From Gammaproteobacteria bacterium (GTDB taxonomy: Bacteria; Pseudomonadota; Gammaproteobacteria; SMWH01), in assembly GCA_004357005.1 (NCBI GenBank), contig SMWH01000087.1, positions 1-8,701 on the forward strand: DNA of 8,701 nt. Reading direction: 5' to 3'. The translations under genes and the position numbers were made by a program. Of this stretch, positions 7,874-8,701 are shown piece by piece. The notes under the pieces are model-generated. The model saw nothing but the letters and a program-made list of their open reading frames with translations. It made no database searches and had not been told where the DNA came from. Positions within the stretch are counted from its first letter, which is position 1, and every line of letters starts with the position of its first letter.

Positions 7874-7985
7874 AAACCGGGGACAGGTTCGTTTTCTAAT
7901 TCGGAGACAGTTCCCTCATTTCAGTTGCAAAGTTCCGGTTGTTGAGGAGGTGGGGAAATGAGGGAACTGTCCCCGGTTTTCAGGT
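7868..7985. repeat. 118-bp palindromic element with 19-bp terminal inverted repeats
   Basis: The outer arms 7868-7886 and 7967-7985 are perfect 19-bp reverse complements built around CCGGGGACAG. A second pair, 7907-7921 and 7956-7970 (ACAGTTCCCTCATTT and its complement), nests inside and shares CTGT with the right outer arm. The left side has two tandem versions of the motif, CGGGGACAG (7878-7886) and CGGAGACAG (7902-7910), 24 bp apart; the right side has one. In RNA it could form about 30 bp of stem (19 + 11) with a 24-base bulge and a 34-base loop. There is no T-run after it, so it is not a standard intrinsic terminator. It encodes no transposase. I recall GGGGACAG-type ends accompanying REP-type and other small mobile repeats, but I cannot name the family with certainty. 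It swallows the stop codon of sdhB. Confidence 0.85.
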
Positions 7986-7992
7986 GGCTTTG

Positions 7993-8061
7993 AAGGAATC
8001 GTGGCTGGAAAGCTGCTCCTACAAAGTCAAAACAGGAACGGCTTTCCAGCCGGGATTCCTT
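7993..8061. repeat. REPIN-like pair of inverted REP sequences
   Basis: Two 28-bp units face each other: 7993-8020 (read on the minus strand) and 8034-8061 (plus strand), identical at 24 of 28 positions and separated by 13 bp. Each reads AGGA, then two variable bases around a C or G, then GCTTTCCAGCC and ATTCCTT. On the minus strand the unit is preceded by GTAG (8022-8019) in GTAGGAGCAGCTTTCCAGCC, which closely resembles the GTAGGAGCGGCTTT-type REPs of Pseudomonas and Xanthomonas that are spread by RAYT transposases. Paired as RNA it gives a stem of 8 bp, a 2-nt mismatch, then 11 bp, with a 27-base loop. The right arm ends 7 bases before the sdhE ATG. No RAYT gene is in the window. Confidence 0.82.
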
Positions 8062-8068
8062 TTGCTTT

Positions 8069-8317
8069 ATGGACGAGAATGAACTCAAGGCCCTGCGGTG
8101 GCGCTGCCGTCGCGGCATGCAGGAGCTCGATATTCTGTTGAGCCGTTTTCTGGAGCGCGATTTCGCCGATCAGGCGGAACCGGTCCAGGAGGCGTTCCGC
8201 GGTCTGCTGGATTCAGAAGACGATGTGCTGTGGGACTGGTTGAGCGGCCGGGCCCAGCCCGACGACGAGGAACTCAGGGATGTGGTCCGGCGCGTTCGAC
8301 AAACCGTTGCGGATTGA
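8069..8317 (+). CDS. sdhE: SdhE, FAD assembly factor for succinate dehydrogenase
   Basis: SdhE (formerly YgfY/CptB; SDHAF2 family) is a small cytosolic helical protein that binds SdhA and promotes covalent attachment of FAD. The 82-aa product matches the family along its length. The conserved surface motif CRRGMQELD (13-21) includes the R15-G16 pair whose Gly is needed for flavinylation in E. coli/Serratia SdhE. The C-terminal half has the LLDSEDDVLWDWLSG block. The N-terminus aligns residue-for-residue with E. coli SdhE through the RGM motif, which fixes the start at 8069. This start has no adjacent Shine-Dalgarno sequence: the preceding bases are a T-rich stretch and the arm of the REPIN-like hairpin; the nearest purine run (GGGA, 8052-8055) is 13 bases away and inside the stem. 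It probably shares the sdh transcript and overlaps ygfX. Confidence 0.94.
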   Translation: MDENELKALRWRCRRGMQELDILLSRFLERDFADQAEPVQEAFRGLLDSEDDVLWDWLSGRAQPDDEELRDVVRRVRQTVAD

Positions 8318-8701
8318 AATCGCAGTATCCCGATATCTGGCCGCGAGCCTGATCACGGTCCACCTGCTCGGGTTGTTCGCGGCCGTTTTTGGGCCGTGGC
8401 CCGTGGCCGTCCGTTGCCTGTTGAGCGCGGTCATCGTGTTGTCGGCAGCCGCCGTCGCCTGGCGGCACCTACTGGCCGGGCGCATCACCGTGGCGGTGTG
8501 GCTTCCGGATGGCAGATGGCGCGTATTTGGCGGGGTCGGGTGGCAGGATGCCCGGCTGGGTCCCGGTGTACGATGGTCAACGCTGTGGGTGGTGTTGCCG
8601 TTGCAGATGCGAGGAGCACGACGCCGGATGTTGTTTTTGGGACGGGACGGGGTGGACCCGGATGCCTTTCGGCGCCTGCGCGCACGGCTCACCGTGGCCT
8701 G
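8280..8701 (+). CDS. ygfX: YgfX (CptA) family inner-membrane protein, 3' end beyond the window
   Basis: An open frame begins at ATG 8280 inside sdhE (38-bp overlap, different frame) with GAGG nine bases upstream (8267-8270) and remains open to the right edge (140 codons plus 2 bases). Two hydrophobic helices at about residues 18-38 and 42-62 are followed by a soluble part with a WLPDGRWRV segment (about 74-82) and a basic FRRLRARL block (130-137), the layout of YgfX. In E. coli YgfX/CptA was reported as a toxin acting on FtsZ and MreB with SdhE/CptB as antitoxin; later work on SdhE in flavinylation put that pairing in doubt. Gene order sdhE-ygfX is conserved in many gammaproteobacteria, and that order supports the call more than the diverged sequence does. 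Confidence 0.8.
   Translation, partial: MWSGAFDKPLRIEIAVSRYLAASLITVHLLGLFAAVFGPWPVAVRCLLSAVIVLSAAAVAWRHLLAGRITVAVWLPDGRWRVFGGVGWQDARLGPGVRWSTLWVVLPLQMRGARRRMLFLGRDGVDPDAFRRLRARLTVA

Noticed and set aside
7868..7985. Reading the palindrome after sdhB as a Rho-independent terminator
   Set aside because: The stem is strong, but no run of T follows the right arm (the sequence continues GGCTTTGAAGG), and sdhE downstream is expected to be on the same transcript.
7921..8118. A 65-codon minus-strand frame across the repeat region
   Set aside because: It is made mostly of repeat arms and antisense sdhE sequence, with no ribosome-binding site and no similarity to anything known to me.
8213..8692. A 159-codon minus-strand frame opposite sdhE and ygfX
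   Set aside because: It is antisense to two genes in a conserved order. Its composition (Arg, Thr, Pro, His) is typical of a GC-rich shadow frame.

Overview
The window looks like chromosome from a GC-rich (roughly 60 % G+C by eye) gammaproteobacterium. The evidence is the gene set ygfZ / sdhCDAB / sdhE-ygfX, which is a gammaproteobacterial combination, together with a secreted DUF3604 protein of a kind common in marine and soil gammaproteobacteria. The SDH subunits themselves are of the alphaproteobacterial/mitochondrial-like type. I cannot name the genus from the sequence.

Layout. Positions 1-989 (minus) hold the N-terminal 329 codons of an exported protein of unknown function that runs off the left edge. 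Positions 1262-3172 (minus) encode an exported DUF3604 protein with PHP-phosphoesterase-like metal motifs. Positions 3233-4141 (minus) encode YgfZ, a folate-binding GcvT-like protein used in Fe-S enzyme maturation. A 143-bp divergent intergenic region follows. From 4285 to the right edge everything reads on the plus strand: a 60-aa SDHAF4/DUF1674 protein, then sdhC, sdhD, sdhA and sdhB, then a 195-bp gap packed with two palindromic elements, then sdhE and the 5' part of ygfX, which overlaps sdhE by 38 bp.

How the genes work together. sdhCDAB encodes complete respiratory complex II (succinate:quinone oxidoreductase). SDHAF4 and SdhE (the SDHAF2 family) both act on the flavoprotein subunit SdhA. 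YgfZ (relative of mitochondrial IBA57) supports Fe-S proteins, plausibly including the three clusters of SdhB. The locus is therefore a complex II structural operon surrounded by three separate assembly factors.

Most unusual stretch. The sdhB-sdhE gap contains, 7 bp apart, (a) an element with a perfect 19-bp inverted repeat whose left end contains the last codon and stop codon of sdhB, and (b) a REPIN-like pair of inverted 28-bp REPs (24/28 identical) ending 7 bp before the sdhE start codon, where its ribosome-binding site should be. These two elements separate the structural genes from sdhE-ygfX and probably affect their relative expression. I saw no CRISPR array, tRNA, rRNA or transposase gene.
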